A DNA stretch of 64,000 nt from Brienomyrus brachyistius. Taxonomy: Eukaryota; Chordata; Actinopteri; Osteoglossiformes; Mormyridae. Where the stretch lies: positions 18,538,349 through 18,602,348 of the forward strand of contig NC_064551.1 of assembly GCF_023856365.1 (NCBI RefSeq), in the 5' to 3' direction. The notes below the pieces were generated by a model. It searched no databases, had not been told where the DNA came from, and worked only from the letters and a program-made list of their open reading frames with translations. Position numbers and translations under genes: made by a program. This document shows positions 1-27,781 of the stretch, piece by piece. Within the stretch, counting starts at the first letter, position 1; every line of letters starts with the position of its first letter.

Positions 1-1149
1 TAAATAATTAAAGAGTTTTAATTATTTGCTTATATGCTGGTTGTATGCTCTCTGTGAAACAAAACTTGGATAAAGCCTTTGTTGTTTTCGATGCTTTACT
101 TCAACCTCTGCAAATATTAATCTCCAGTTCAGTCCACAGCAACTTTGCTTATCCGTCATATATAAATCTTAATCCAGTCAAACTGTACCGTTCTCAGTAA
201 CGTCACCTGTCATCTCTTTTCGCCCAGTCAGTTCTCAGTGTAGCCCCAGGAATCCCATGTACCTTTACTTTTAACCCAATCATATCTCAGCTCAGCCTGA
301 GTAAATCACCCACTTCAATTTCTCAGCCATTCGGATCCCAGTCCCGCCCCAGAACCCCCGCCTGCCTTCTAAGCCAATCAGATCTCAGTTATAGCTGAGC
401 ATACGCACGTACTCACCCTTGCAGATTGCAGTTCAGCCTTTAGATCCCACCTGCCATTACTCGGATTTCGCACAGCTTCAGTATTACCGCCCCCTTGCCA
501 AGTGACTCCCCCCAAAGCCACATTTACACGCTCGCAGCCCCTTTGATCCCCTTCATCTCTATCCCACAAGTTAAAGGGAGAATTTAGCTCTGCATACCTG
601 CGATACTTGTTCTATGTGGTTATTATGTTTTATTAGAATTTATATGCAACAAGCGTTTCCCCGTGATATGATTCACATCCTGCCTGGTGCAGGCGCTATT
701 GCCTAATGCTGTAGGAATGGTCTGGGTAGAACCTTCAGGGAAAGAAAAGGGTCAGGAGCATTCCTGCCACTCTCACGATCTGAGACAAGAGAAACAGCTC
801 ATTCTGCCCACAATCTCCCTCTGACAGGTGGTGGGCTGATAGAGGGTCACGCACAAACCTAAGCATGCCACTCCCCAAATGAGGACCCCACTCCCAATGC
901 GCAGAACATATTCTTATAATGGAGCTGATTCCGACACCCAGAGCCCCCCAGACTAGGGTCCACGCCTCCACCACGGCTCCATGTGTGGAGTTTGCAATAT
1001 TTGGCGCTTATACCTTTTTAGTACTGGATGCTCTCACACCCAGCCCACGTGGCACCCTTTGACCCCCAGAAGATGGAACTCTGTGTGTCTGCTCATGCAT
1101 GTGTATTGTGTACATAACTACTCACTGCATACACATGTGATTTCAGAGG
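1..1149. other. non-coding tract, nothing recognised
   Basis: Short open frames occur on both strands but none has a recognisable domain, splice context or repeat identity. Composition is ordinary for fish intergenic DNA. I see no gene, RNA or named repeat here. Confidence 0.4.
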
Positions 1150-1459
1150 GTGTGTTTGCAGTGATGGATCTCCGCAGGGAAGGTGGTCACTTGTTAAATA
1201 CTAGAACTCGGGGTCATAAGTGGAAATTAGCGGGAGAACATTTTAAAATGAATCTGAGGAAGCACTTCTTTACGCAGCGTGTAGTTGGAGTATGGAATAG
1301 TCTTCCTGCTAGTGTAGAGCAAGCTAAAACCCTGGGTTCCTTTAAATCAGAGCTAGATAAGATTTTAACAACTCTGAGCTATTAGTTAAGTTCTCCCCAA
1401 ACGAGCTAGATGGGCCGAATGGCCTCCTCTCATTTGTAAATTTCTTATGTTCTTATGTT
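1150..1459 (+). mobile_element. 5'-truncated CR1/L2-like LINE, 3' end
   Basis: The plus strand reads a peptide with HKWKLAGEHFKMNLRKHFFT and FKSELDKILTTLSY followed by a stop at 1383-1385. The same C-terminus ends the longer LINE at 38363-39612. The following UTR has the same GGGCCGAATGGCCTCCTCTC block and ends in TTCTTATG repeats, the typical short-repeat tail of these non-LTR elements. Only the last stretch of the reverse-transcriptase ORF survives, so this is a dead 5'-truncated copy. The exact 5' limit is uncertain. Confidence 0.8.
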
Positions 1460-2014
1460 CCTTGGGTGAATCTCAACATGTGTATCTGACTGTGCTTGTC
1501 TTCTCATGTGCCCATTTTACATCATCTTCCATTGCTGAAGACCAGTTCCAGTACTAAGAACGGAAGTACAGAGGACCAATGATTCATTGTGGCCCAAGTT
1601 CGTTCTTGGACGGCAAGTTAACAAGACCGGTCTTGCCAAGACCACAAGTACGATCTTTGCGTTCTTGATATTGAAATTCACCTGTAGCCCACCTTGCTGT
1701 CGGTTCCTCAGTTTCAGAGCAACCAGAAGTACATCAAGGAGACTTTTTAGCAAAAGGTGACGTTTTGTTTGTTTGCTAGTTAGCTACCCCTGTTGGGACC
1801 GTGTGGTAGCTCCCTTCGGATGGGAGCCAGAACACAGGCCATACTTTCACAAAGGTACCAGGCCAGCCATTAACAGTTATAAACGGATGCCTTACTTGCC
1901 ATTTGCACACATGTATAGGAATTCTTCTGTTCCTGCATATCCCGCCTGGCACTCCTTTGAGAAGCACATGCATAGAGGTGACAGAGGAGTTTGGGGTCAG
2001 AGCTTAAGATCAGC
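1460..2014. other. non-coding tract, nothing recognised
   Basis: No splice-flanked coding exon, RNA gene or named repeat could be identified. Short open frames overlap on both strands without family features. Confidence 0.35.
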
Positions 2015-2165
2015 CACTTATCCAGCAGCCCTGGAGCATTTTTCTGGGGGGGTTAAGGGCCTGGCTGAAGGCCGAACGGTAATGTGAGTACATTTCCATG
2101 GATGGGATTTGAAGCAGCACCTTTCCTATCACATACACAGAGGCCTAGCCTGCCGAAGGCCACAC
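2015..2165 (-). mobile_element. decayed tRNA-derived SINE fragment
   Basis: Reading the minus strand, a box-B-like block (complement of GGGATTTGAAGCAGCACC) and the CCAGCAGCCCTGGAGCA and GGTTAAGGGCC segments match the same arrangement near 53378-53525 and 60785-60935. These are typical of fish tRNA-headed SINEs. The copy is degenerate and its limits are approximate. Confidence 0.45.
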
Positions 2166-4570
2166 ACCAATGGGCATGGGGGGTATTTAACTAGCCTGTC
2201 CTTGTCACTGTAGGCCATGTGCCCACTGATCTTGGGCTGGTAAGATAATATGTGTGAGAATGTGATAGAGGCCCTCCCAGAGCCCTGCACAGGGACGAAT
2301 GCCCATTCGAATTCTGCTTCGCCCAGGCCACTGCTCTCTTTAAACAAAGACCTCCGACTGTATTTTAATGATAATAATAATAGATAGTGTAAACTGTCTG
2401 TGAAGAGCTGCTACCTGCACCTGGCAGTGCTATACTCCTAGTGACTCGATAAGCACATAAGCTAAACTGTTTGTACCCCACATCTTGTTGTCTGGCCATT
2501 ACTTATATATCTACATGAGCATATTCAAATTTCTTCTTCCATTTCTTTTATCCGTTATTTTAGTCTCGTTTTAATTCAGTTTTAACAGGGCGTTCAGCAC
2601 AAGCTCAGCCTGCCTGCACTTATGCCTCATCGACTCCTTGACGGCTGGATGTTTGTAATGTCCTGTTCGCCTCACATGTGTGTCACTTTGTACAAAGGCA
2701 TCTGCAGAATAAAAATAAGCGTAAATGTAAACATGTATCAGGATCAGTGGCTCACGCGGCACCAGACAGCCCAGTCTGATGGAGGTAATTACATCATTCC
2801 TCAGGAAGTCTATCGGTAGAGTCAGTGGACCGCAGGGAAGATCGTCTCTCTTTCAGTCTGTAATCTAGTGGTGTGTGTGGGCAAATCCCAGTTAATCCCC
2901 CTTGTGTGCAGGACTGCTGAACCACGGCGTCTAACACCCCCGGAAAATAATCTCAGAGGGAGCCAGGCCGATACCATCTCCCCCTCCGCAGCAGAGCCAG
3001 AAAGGCGGTCATTATATAAAGCATGCCGAGAGCTTTGATATTCCCCTGGCACCGGCGGAGCAGGCAGTTAGGCGGGGAGCTCGGCTCCTTCCAGGTGAAC
3101 GCTGGAGCCAGCAGCCGCCTGCCGGACTGGGGAGAGAGAATGAGGCGATCTGGGCCTGGGCTCCTTGGCTCCCTATGAAAGGAATGCTGGGTGATTTAAA
3201 TCAAGTTCGGTCAATCGCTTTCCCCCCTAGAAGTCAGGGAAACAATGGCAGGACTCTAAGTGCCGCTTGGTGCGACTCGCTGGCTCACACCATCGGGACA
3301 GACTCACGGGGGAGGCGTCGTAGCACTGGGTCATGCTACTCATGGTTGGAAAATATTGTAGTAATTTCCTTCTTGGCTGTAGTGCGTTTGTTTTCTAATT
3401 TCTTAAATTAGAAAATAAAAAATGTAACACGTTACAAAGAAAGTCTCCCTTGTCCAATATTATTTCTGGCACATTTGCTCTGAAATATTAAGTATAGACT
3501 TTTCCTTGTGTTGTGGGTTGTTTCGGCTCCAGTCGAGGCATTAATGTAGACATCCAAACAGCCCCCTAGATACACACACATTCTGCTTTACATACATTAT
3601 ATAATCTTATCATTGCTGCACCCAGTGGAAAGAATTAATTAGCAGTTTAAGTGAAGGTGTCCACATTGTTAGTACTGGGTGGGATCTCAGCCAATCAGTG
3701 CACTCAACAGAGACCTTAGCCAACCAAAACACAGCATCCCTCAGATGCTGAGTGGAATCTGCTAATGATAGAATGGAGTGCTAACTTTCCGCGGGGTTTG
3801 ACCCCCACAACTTGTTGGTCGGGCTGCTGTGACCGGCGAGGACAGCTGAATGGGTGTCCCTTTCAAAGGAGACGGGCCGGTGCAGCTGATGAACTGCTGA
3901 GGGTGTAAACGTGGGTTTTATTTGGTGGCCATCAGTGGTGAAGGTACAGCCGAGAAACTGCTGCTGTCAGTGGCTTTTCTGCTAACTGGCATAGCAGATC
4001 AGGGAGGACGTGCTTTCTGCTTTCACAGGCCAGCCCAAGGAAATTTCCTGGCAAAATAAGAAGTAATTTACTGCAAAGGATAGAAAACAGTTTTGCATTT
4101 CAAGGATTGCTGGCTGGCACTATAGAGCCTGGAGCTGTCCTGAGTTGATATTGGGGGGGTGGGGGGAGGCCTTGTAAAGAGAACCACAATACAGAAACTG
4201 GCATTCTTGCCTACATCGTCTAGCAGGAATTTACCTCACACAACATAAACAGACTCACACTATTGCTCTTTGACAAATGCTCAGATCTCCACATAGCTGT
4301 GTCCTGACCTAAGAGCCCAGAACATTAGTCTGTCACTTCATATCTCCTGCCAGCTGAATTTTAATCACTAAGGTTCGGGTCCCACAGGCGTGACCGCCCA
4401 CGTGCCAGACTGCGATCTTTAGAGACAGACCCGTCAGCGGGCGGGGGTCACATTAGAAAGTGTGGTTATTTTCATAGCTAAGCCCGTAGCTGAGCGAGGG
4501 GGCTCTTGTTTGCTTTCGCAAGGGACATACGCAGGACTATACAATATTCAGGACATATTCAGGACTTTAG
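2166..4570. other. non-coding tract downstream of tgfb2
   Basis: No coding exon or named repeat was recognised. A GC-richer patch at about 3040-3170 could be an unassigned promoter or first exon, but nothing in it confirms this. A short T-rich/A-rich tract lies near 3390-3425. Confidence 0.35.
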
Positions 4571-4655
4571 AATAGACTTTTCTGCCAAAGACAGGATTTG
4601 AACTGGCAACATTGTAATCACAAGTATAAAGGCCTAACTGGCTTGGCCACACATC
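4571..4655 (-). mobile_element. tRNA-derived SINE head
   Basis: On the minus strand this reads GTGTGGCCAAGCCAGTTAGG (A-box-like), then about 25 bases, then CCAGTTCAAATCC (B-box-like). That is the spacing of an RNA polymerase III internal promoter. The unit is embedded in unrelated AT-rich DNA without a tRNA cloverleaf acceptor stem, so I call it a SINE head rather than a tRNA gene. Confidence 0.5.
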
Positions 4656-5966
4656 ACCTTCATTTTAATTATGAATTAAAACAGCTGACACTCACAGCTA
4701 TATTTGGATGTGGGGGGTGAGATTTGCGCACGGGTAGGTGAGCAGAGCTGATTGAGACGATGCGATACAGGCTGTCACGTCACACACTCTCATTCATCAC
4801 GATTCATTATCCGGTCATTTCCAACCGGACCCTTCAAAGGCTCAGCACAGTGAAGATGGCGTTTCCTCCGTCTCACAAACATCTATTTTTTCATGGGTAG
4901 AAGGAGAAAATGTCACAGTTAACTGAGTATGATTTTTAGAGTTTTATTTCACCTATATCTTCCATCTTTAAAACAGATACAATTACAGCATGGAGTTTTC
5001 TAAAAACCTCGATTTAGCAAAAAAAAAAAAAAAAAAGCAACCGACTTAGCCATACTAGTTTAAAAAATGGGATGACCAGCGACGTTATGTCACAAGAACA
5101 TTTCAGCTTCCACCACCATAACAGACCTGGCATATCTAAGGTCCTGGATGAGCATGTCTGCTGAGGATGACCTCAAAACATGTTTATTTACATTACAGAG
5201 CAAATGGGGTAACAGATATCTTTATCCTCGCCTTTATTTTTAAAGATGAATGGCTTGAGTGCCTCTGATACTTTTTTAGGTGTTTCAGGTGTGTCTGAAA
5301 GGATACAGAGAAAAACATATTTATTTCTTAAGGTTTGTTCTTTAAAACAGACAGAATGAGGTGACTGAGATCTCATCAAAAAAATAAAAAAAAAACAACA
5401 GTTCCCTTGAAACTTAAATAATTTATTAATCACTACAGTATCATAGCAACAACTGTGTTATAATACATGGTAGCGTGTCAGCAAGAGCCTTGATATCAAC
5501 AACAAGTGCACATGTGATCTGCCATGTCTGGTGTCACGCATCTTAGGTCGACATCCTTAGAAGAGCTTTTGAATGGTCACAGACGCAGCGTTAGGGTGAC
5601 ACACACAGCATCGCTCAATTCAGGGGAAATAACCTCATCAAAACTTGAAGATAAAAAAGAAATGAAATCAGTGCAGTTATCTGAATAATTTCCCTCTGAA
5701 TAATGACAGGATGGGGGTTGCAAACTAAGGGATGCCTTGTTGAGCTGTGAAGACAGTGTCAATCAGTCCAATCTAATCTCTCGGGTATCAGTCGTCAATA
5801 AATGACCATTGGCCTGTGTGAGTGAAAACTGTGATTCAGATACAGAACTATCTCCGAACAAATTTAATCTGGCTCTACATTTGAATTGGTATGTACTGTG
5901 CGAGGGAGAACAGAAGGGGGTGTGGGTATGACTCCCTATGTGAGGGAGTATGGAAGGAGGTGAGGG
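4656..5966. other. likely tgfb2 3' UTR and flank
   Basis: This AT-rich stretch lies just beyond the tgfb2 stop codon on the gene's strand and holds several complements of AATAAA (for example around 5230 and 5420). The transcript end may be here, since TGFB2 mRNAs usually have long 3' UTRs. I cannot choose the functional poly(A) signal. An A17 run lies at about 5020-5037. Confidence 0.3.
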
Positions 5967-6125
5967 TGTGTGTGTCTCCTGCATGTGGGAGTGTCTGCTG
6001 TGTATGTGAGTGTGTCTCCTGTGTATGTGAGTGTGTCTCCTGTGTGTGTGAGTGTGTCTCCTGTGTATGTGAGTGTGTCTCCTGTGTATGTGAGTGTGTC
6101 TCCTGTGTATGTGAGTGCGTCTCGT
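5967..6125 (+). repeat. 21-bp minisatellite, about seven units
   Basis: Near-perfect tandem copies of GTGTCTCCTGTGTATGTGAGT lie just downstream of tgfb2. The period is divisible by three, so three frames on each strand stay open as seven-residue peptide repeats. These frames are by-products of the repeat, not genes. Confidence 0.9.
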
Positions 6126-6486
6126 ATGAAGACTGATTACCAAAGAAGACACTTTCCCATTTAGCCACAATCGCACTGGTTTTATAATGGAAAAATCAGA
6201 TTAGATGAAACTGCACAAACTGCGGACAGCATAAAAAAAAACAAAAAAACAAATGAAAGTACAAGAACTCAAAGGCAAAATGGTAACACTGGGAACTGGC
6301 AATATGGGGCTGATAAGCTTGCATCATTATTTCTTCTACTTATTTCACATATTGACACTTAAATACTCTTCCAGTGTTTACTCATCTCCAGATATGTTTA
6401 CGTCCGATGGGTATGTGGATGATGTGCATGATGGGACTGCCATCTGCCATTTGTATTGCTGCTTGATACTCAGTGTCCCGAGACTG

Positions 6487-6527
6487 CTGGACTGTGCGTG
6501 TGTGTGTGTGTGTGCATGTGTGTGTCC
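6487..6527 (+). repeat. (TG)n microsatellite in tgfb2 3' UTR
   Basis: A TG-rich tract lies within a few bases of the tgfb2 stop codon. On the transcript it reads as a CA repeat. Confidence 0.85.
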
Positions 6528-6531
6528 ATTC

Positions 6532-21143
<14,612 letters not shown>

Positions 21144-22902
21144 GTTTAGAAGGAGTACCGTGAAACAGCGTCTGGAGGAAAACAACTGCGATCGCTGAGC
21201 GCAAAAAGCGAACATAGATAATTTATGGCTATATATATTATTTCTACAAGCAAATACGAAATAGCCCACACGACTTTGACAGTATCGTATTCTAAATTAC
21301 ATTATTTGTATAAACTTGAGATACTTTTAGCATTTCTGTACTGTGTTATAGTAATGAATAAATCTGTAACTGAAATGAGATTAAAAACTGTAAGGCATTA
21401 AAATGAAATGTCAAAACTCCGTTATCCAGACTGAGAAGAAAAGTTCCAGCTGATTGCAATTCCTCTCGTCCAGTAATATTAAAAACATAGGATTTTAAAA
21501 AACCCACAAGCAGTAGTTCAGAAAGTCTCCTCGGAAAAGGCGGACAACCGATGGAGAGCGAGTTGCAGCAGCCCTGGGGGTTCACACAGCCTGCGGCTCA
21601 GCGCACACCTCCGGCGCATCGGAGCAGCGCAATCCCGGCCAGGCGTCCCCTTACTCGGCTTTGTGCTGTCAGAGCCCTACCCTAAGCTGGCACGGAGCCG
21701 CATCACCTCCCCGAAAATACGGGACTTGACAGACAAAAAGCTAAGGCAGCGCAGTTACGCACAGGCATTTAATTCCGTGCCCCGGGAGGAGCCGATCTGC
21801 CCCCCCTTCACCAGCTGCTTCCCACCTTCCCCGCTGGCGCAAGATACCCCCAAGCTCTCAGTCCTCTGGAGGAGACCGGTGCCAGCAGATAAAACACACA
21901 AAAGGCCAGGGATCCGCGCAGGTTTATGAGGCACAGGGCAGACCACGTGTTGCGCTCCTGGGGCGGCGGACCAGACGGCTACTTCTGCTCCGGTTACTCT
22001 GCACTTTATTATAAATAGCGACAAACTCCGCAGCTCCGCGGCTTGTCAGCCGCCAGTGACCGCACGACAGCGCCCGGCCACGGGGTCCTAGCGCCCAAGA
22101 GCTGCACCAGCCAGCACATTCTCACTGTAGTAACATCACAGCCTACAGCTCTATGACGATGCCCAACACCTAGCCCTGTTTGCGACATGCAACCCTGCGT
22201 ATATACAGAGTTATTCACGAAAAGATTCCGATTTCTGGAGTTGCTGAAGGCAGAAGCAGGTTGAAGAACATTGTAAAAACAGGCGAATTTTATGTTAGCC
22301 TGAATCAGCAGCTATTGTTACTCGTTTTTATCTCGTCTTGCCTCACGGCTTTTGTGTCGTACATAATCTTTAAACATTTCATACGGAATATCACTTCACA
22401 TAGCACGGTTTCATCGCCCAGCATGGTTCATCTCCCGTTAAATTTTCTCGCAGCTGGCAGTATGTCAGTATCAAAAGTGAACATATTTAATTGGTAAAAA
22501 TTGGGCCCACAATAGCAATGCATGCAGAATGACATCCCCGAAATTACATGGTTAAATGCGCTCCTGCTTCGTTTGTTTGTTAAAAAAAACTCTGAGAGTG
22601 CTGGTATGATGGATGGATGGATGAATGGATGGATACATTAAGTGCATAGCCTCAGCAGGCAGGCCCACATCAAAGGTCACCACTGTAGCTGCAGTGTTAA
22701 GATGAGAAGGTCACCTCTATACACAGTGCACAGCAATGCCCAGCCACAGCACTATGCAATGATGACCAGAAAACAGCCACAGGACATTGTTACTTTATGT
22801 ATGGATCTTAATACAAAAGGTTTAATTCTCTTGAATTTTATTTATTTTTCTAGACATATAAGAGCTCTCATAAGAAATTGCATCAATGGTGTAAAACAAG
22901 TG
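21144..22902. other. tgfb2 5' UTR and upstream flank
   Basis: The region immediately upstream of the tgfb2 start codon on the minus strand. It holds a TATATATA tract at about 21227-21240 and a CACGTG E-box at 21944-21949 in a GC-richer block (21590-22100). These could belong to the promoter, but I cannot place a start site from sequence alone. Confidence 0.35.
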
Positions 22903-23158
22903 CTGTTTCATTATTTACAGTACTCAGTACTATGTGTCTCCTACATTATGTACAGTACTCAGTACTATGTGTCTCCTACATTATGTACAGTACTCAGTAC
23001 TATGTGTCCCCTACATTATGTACAGTACTCAGTACTATGTGTCTCCTACATTATGTACAGTACTCAGTACTGTGTACCCTACATTATTTACAGTACTCAG
23101 TACTGTCCCCTACATTATTTACAGTACTCAGTACTATGTGTCCCCTACATTATTTGTA
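22903..23158 (+). repeat. minisatellite with repeated AGTACT palindromes, about seven units
   Basis: Units of about 36 bp read CAGTACTCAGTACTATGTGT followed by CTCCTACATTATGTA. Each contains two AGTACT palindromes. Later units are shorter. Confidence 0.92.
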
Positions 23159-24527
23159 ATAGTCGGTGGTGCTTTGAATGGACCTCAGGACAGCAGACTA
23201 TCACCAACATTATAAATTACTGCCACTCACATAGCGCAGGACGCCATTATCAGCATTATAACTTAGCGCCAATGTTTCATACCGGCACCATATTACGAAT
23301 CCGTGATAGTAGCCTCATAGTACTGCACATCTGAACATTTTTTAACCTCTTCGATCACGAAACCTCTTAAGCAGACAGCTCTGAACTGGAAATAAGGCGA
23401 CAAAGTTTAATTTAATAAACGAATAAACACAAATGAAGCAAACGTAAATATGATCATTATTTGTGAGTTCTTTGGTGGCGGTATGATGTGGGAGTGGGTA
23501 AATTAAACGTCGCTGCTGAAAGCGTATTTTTTAGATCAAGCACAGCAAACATTTGGCGACCACACACAAACATGCATAAACAACATGCAGAAAACCAATA
23601 GTAACGACATGAGGTCCCAGAAGCTGGTTCCCCACAGGTCGACACTGCCACCGCGTGTGAAATAGAGGTACTGCACCTTTACGGGTTCATGTTGTACTAA
23701 ACAATGGAGGAATGTAAAAATTTGTACGCATCTTATTATTGACCGAATGAGATTCTTTACATCGGTTGTTATTCAAACTAGTTCTTCTCTTTTCAGCACA
23801 AACTTGACCGATCCGTTACATTTGGTGCTCCTGTAATTTTTCTATCTGCCCCATTTCTGCTGATTATAATACTTCCTGCTTCATTGCTTTCTAGACCCCC
23901 CTTACCGCTATACCCCATGTGTCCTGTCACCCTCAAGATGGGGACTAAATTAGATTATCAATATTTGGTTAGGAATTTATAAACGCAGGTAGTTACAATG
24001 GAGCCACATGCTTGTATTGCAGGGGAATATGACAGTTGCGGATGTAAAAGTGCATGTGGGACAACCACTGACTGAAAGACTATTTCTGCATGCTGTTACC
24101 GTGCATCACTCCCCCGGTTCGGCCCGAATAATCTCCATCACTGAAGAGGACCTAATTTACATTTTATTACATTTCGTTTACTGGCATCCATCGTTCAGCA
24201 GGTGAGAGCAGCACCTCTGTACTGTATAAGTGTTTGAAAGCTGGATGGAACATTCACTTCAGATTCTACGAGGCTTATTTGGTATACATTTGCATATTAT
24301 AATACTCTGTTCAGATTGAAGAGCTTTGATTTGGTTTAAATTTCTATTTAAAATTCCATTTCCATTCACTTGCTTTCACAGGCTGTTTGTATTCTACGGG
24401 TGAACATTTTACCATATCAAGTATTAACTTATTTTGGCATATAAATTAGTCTTATCTATTTGAAACTCAGAGAACTATTTATATGTGTAAAAACCTACCC
24501 GCATTGCAGAACGCTTACACACATGCA
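23159..24527. other. intergenic tract before the palindrome
   Basis: No gene, RNA or repeat recognised. Confidence 0.35.
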
Positions 24528-24533
24528 GATTAT
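24528..24533. repeat. left target-site duplication GATTAT
   Basis: The six bases GATTAT directly precede the terminal TATGGCG of the palindrome and are repeated at 41509-41514, directly after the mirrored CGCCATA. Confidence 0.75.
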
Positions 24534-24561
24534 TATGGCGTTAAATTAGTGCCAGAAGTCG
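24534..24561 (+). repeat. left terminal inverted repeat
   Basis: TATGGCGTTAAATTAGTGCC followed by AGAAGTCG. It pairs with the complement of 41481-41508 with two or three mismatches. A CG/TA-rich alternating tract (GCGCGCGTATACGC) follows directly. Confidence 0.75.
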
Positions 24562-24752
24562 CGCGCGTATACGCTCGAGAGCAGAAAATCCATGCTCTCT
24601 ACGCGCTCGCGTCTGTACGGCGCGCACTCGCTCGACAGGAAGAATTTTGACAATTTGGAAGCGGGAACAGTGGCTAATGGCTCCGCTTCTTTGACTGTTT
24701 TTTTTTATATTGACTACGATTGGCTATTTGCTTTGGTAGAAGATGAAGATAA

Positions 24753-24992
24753 TTGACCAATGGATGTGGGATTCACACTGTCATGATGTCGGAGCAAATA
24801 AGTCTTACACTGAGTTCACATCTCTTAGAGATTCTGTTTTCATATTCCACGTTAAGGATTGAAGTCGTGTGTGTCTTAATTAAAGCAGAGCTTGAAATTC
24901 AATGCGGTATAGCTGGTATCTCGTGCAATATTATTTATACACAGTCTGCTGTCATAATTTGGGAATTTCCCGCTTCGTCTTACCGTATATAA
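24753..24992 (+). other. 79-codon frame conserved in both arms, function unknown
   Basis: The plus-strand frame here and the minus-strand frame at 40947-41186 translate identically. No domain is recognised, and the identity may only reflect arm similarity. The base composition is AT-rich, like the flanking non-coding arm. Confidence 0.2.
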
Positions 24993-25607
24993 AAGAATGG
25001 GCCAATGTACGGTAAATTGCATTGTGAATAACATTTCTTAATACAACATCACAAAACCAATTTAATAAATTCAAATCCTGGGAAGAGCGCTCCTCAGATA
25101 TTAGATCTCGGGTTAGTGTTAGCAGACTATAGGCGAAACCACCTTAAGTGCTATCTATTAATGTTTATTAAATTAGCATTAGAATGGAGAGGTTTTTAAT
25201 ATCTTTTGTCCTTGTAGCTGCTAAATACACTCATTATTAAAGACATAAAGTTGTCTGCCTGCTACATTGGAATCTCCACTGAGTAAGTGTTTTTGATTAA
25301 TTTTATTTAACTTTATTGGACTCTGGTCCTTACATCTAATGTCATACTTCTTCACTTATATTGTTTGTGAAAAGGTTTACCACGGTCAAACAGAGCAGCC
25401 ACTACATCATCATACATGAACAAGCACCTCACAAAACAAAAACATTTCATTTTCATAATTAAAACTTTTGAATGGTAGGCCTAGTGTGTGGATCAGAGAC
25501 AAGATCTTGACACCTCATTAACTATATTTTTTTCTGTGAACAGCTCAGATACCACCTTCTCAAAAGTCTTCTGCATAAAATAGAAATTCAGCGCGACTCC
25601 ACTAAAT

Positions 25608-26203
25608 TTGGATTACCTGGAGTTCCTTTGTCATCAGGAGCTGTATCTTCTGCAGGCCCTGTCTAATCACATTGAAGTACCTCCTGCTATTACCCTGGCT
25701 TTGCAAGAGCTCTTTGACCTTGTGAGGGCACATCTGGAACGTCCAGCCCCATGTGTCACACAGGAAGTCGCTGCCACCATTGGACGACCCAAGATTTTGA
25801 TTGAAGAACAACGTTTGAAAGAAATGCTCCATACTCAACTTCCTGTGCCTTGCATAGCCACACTGATGGGTGTTTCAAGAAGAACAATCTTAAGAATGAA
25901 AGAGTATGAGCTCTGTGTTAGGGACACATATAATTCCATCAGTGATGAGGAACTTGACAATTTGGTTTCTTCTGTCAAGAATGATCTAGCAAATGCAGGC
26001 TACAGGATGGTCAAAGGGAGGCTGCAGTCAATGGGCTACAGGGTTCGGTGGAGAAGAGTTGCAGCCTCCATGCATAGGGTTGATTCCATGGGCATCATAT
26101 CAAGGTTGTCAAGTCTTGGCTGTGTTGTACGCAGAATGTACTCTGTACCAGGGCCTTTGTCTCTGGTACATGTGGACACAAACCACAAGTTGATCCGGTT
26201 TGT
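25608..26203 (+). pseudogene. integrase-like transposase N-terminal fragment, left arm
   Basis: The frame reads a region with a helix-turn-helix-like PVPCIATLMGVSRRTILRMK, then SISDEELDNLVSSVKNDLAN and GYRMVKGRLQSMGYRV, and reaches GPLSLVHVDTNHKLIR. From family knowledge this resembles the N-terminal half of integrase-core (rve-type DDE) proteins common in fish genomes. The Asp of VHVDTNHKLIR would be the first catalytic acid. The frame then runs into unrelated sequence, so the rest of the catalytic core is missing. Upstream, a 4-bp deletion relative to the right arm breaks the frame before DYLEFLCHQE. It is a relic and cannot make an active enzyme. The family assignment is from memory. Confidence 0.6.
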
Positions 26204-27781
26204 ATTAACATCAAATTTATTTGAAGTTTGTTCATCTACAGCCCTGGGTGGATTGGTGTGAGGTGGTGGTGGGGCTTTGGAGAAGATTTCCTGCCGATCA
26301 ACACTGGCTGCTTATATCTATGTGTCATGGAGGTCTTGGGACTCACAGATATTCAGAGACATGTGGATAGTTTACTAGTGTTTTTCAGCAGGAAATAGTT
26401 ATTACTCCAAATTGTCACCCCCCCCCCACAGAACCTGGATTTGGCTACAGTGGGAAAATCTTCTCTTTTTTTTTATTTGTGAGAACTTGAAAGCCCTTAA
26501 ATTGCTTTCTGCAAAGTAAACAAAACTTGGAAAAAATATATGCTCATTCACCAACAGTTTCTAATCTGGGGTCTAAAGTGGTCAGGCTTGCAAGTGTATT
26601 TGGTTATTTGTCTATCCTAGCCTGTTGCAGTGTATATTTCCTGTATATTTTGCATGTAAAAATGTTGTTTGTTATGTCAGTGCTTAATATTATCATGTAG
26701 TCTTCATGAACTTTGTTTTAACCCGACTTAATGGCTTTCTTCAACTTGGCCAGGGACTGCATTTGAAAAGTAGCCACTTGACTAAAATTGGCACATTTTC
26801 AGAAATGCCAGCAACAATACTGATAATGAACACCCCTCTAACTGACTTTCAGTTGGTTTAGAAAAAAGACTTTTAAGAGAAAAGAAAGCCTTCCTTTGGT
26901 TTTGCATTTTTCTCTTTTTTGTTAGCTGTGCACAACATATCAGAAGAATACATTACAATTAAATTAGTTAAGTAATAACAGATTGCGTATATACAATATT
27001 AAGGTGATAACAACAACCCTCACTGTCTCTATGTGCTGGTTCAGATGGCATTCTGCAGCAGGGACACCACCCGTCGTGCAGCATCCTGCAAATCTCCCTA
27101 TCACAACAGCCCACATAACAGAATAACATTAGTGTATGATTCAGTAGGGCTGGTCCAGGTCTGGAAAGTAGTTGGGCCAGATTTTCAAACCAAGAAATTT
27201 AGCTGGGACAGAAATTTTCAGCGACCCAGTAAGCAGCAGGTAATGGCATTTTAAACAAACACAAAGCAAGATACATTATTTTAAAAAGCTACAACTGAAC
27301 AGAATCTGAGAGCAATATTTTTTTTTCCACTTCTGAAATAAGAAAAATATTTTGGTCGTATCTGACCTAGACGCATCCCAAAGTGCATAAAAAGAAAAAA
27401 AATGCCTATTAGGTATAAAAATGCCTATTAGGTATTTATGTCTGGCACTAAACTGCCAGACATAAAGAAAAAGGGAAAAATCGGCTATAATCATCATCCG
27501 CTTATACTGTAGTGATCCATTTCACCCACACAGGCATGATCACCATAAGCGGTTTCCACATCGAGGTGACTATTCACTTTACCTCTGCTTTCTCCGACAT
27601 CTTCCTGATTCTGCCGCCAACAAGGGGCTCATAGGGTGGAGACTGAGGGTGTTAAACAGACCAATCTTACTTTTGTCACTGAATGCAACAAATAATGCTG
27701 TATTTACCTGTTAAAATTCCAGCACCAGGTAAAGCAACAGAGCGACAATAGAAACTGCAATAATAATGGAAGTGCGCCGCC

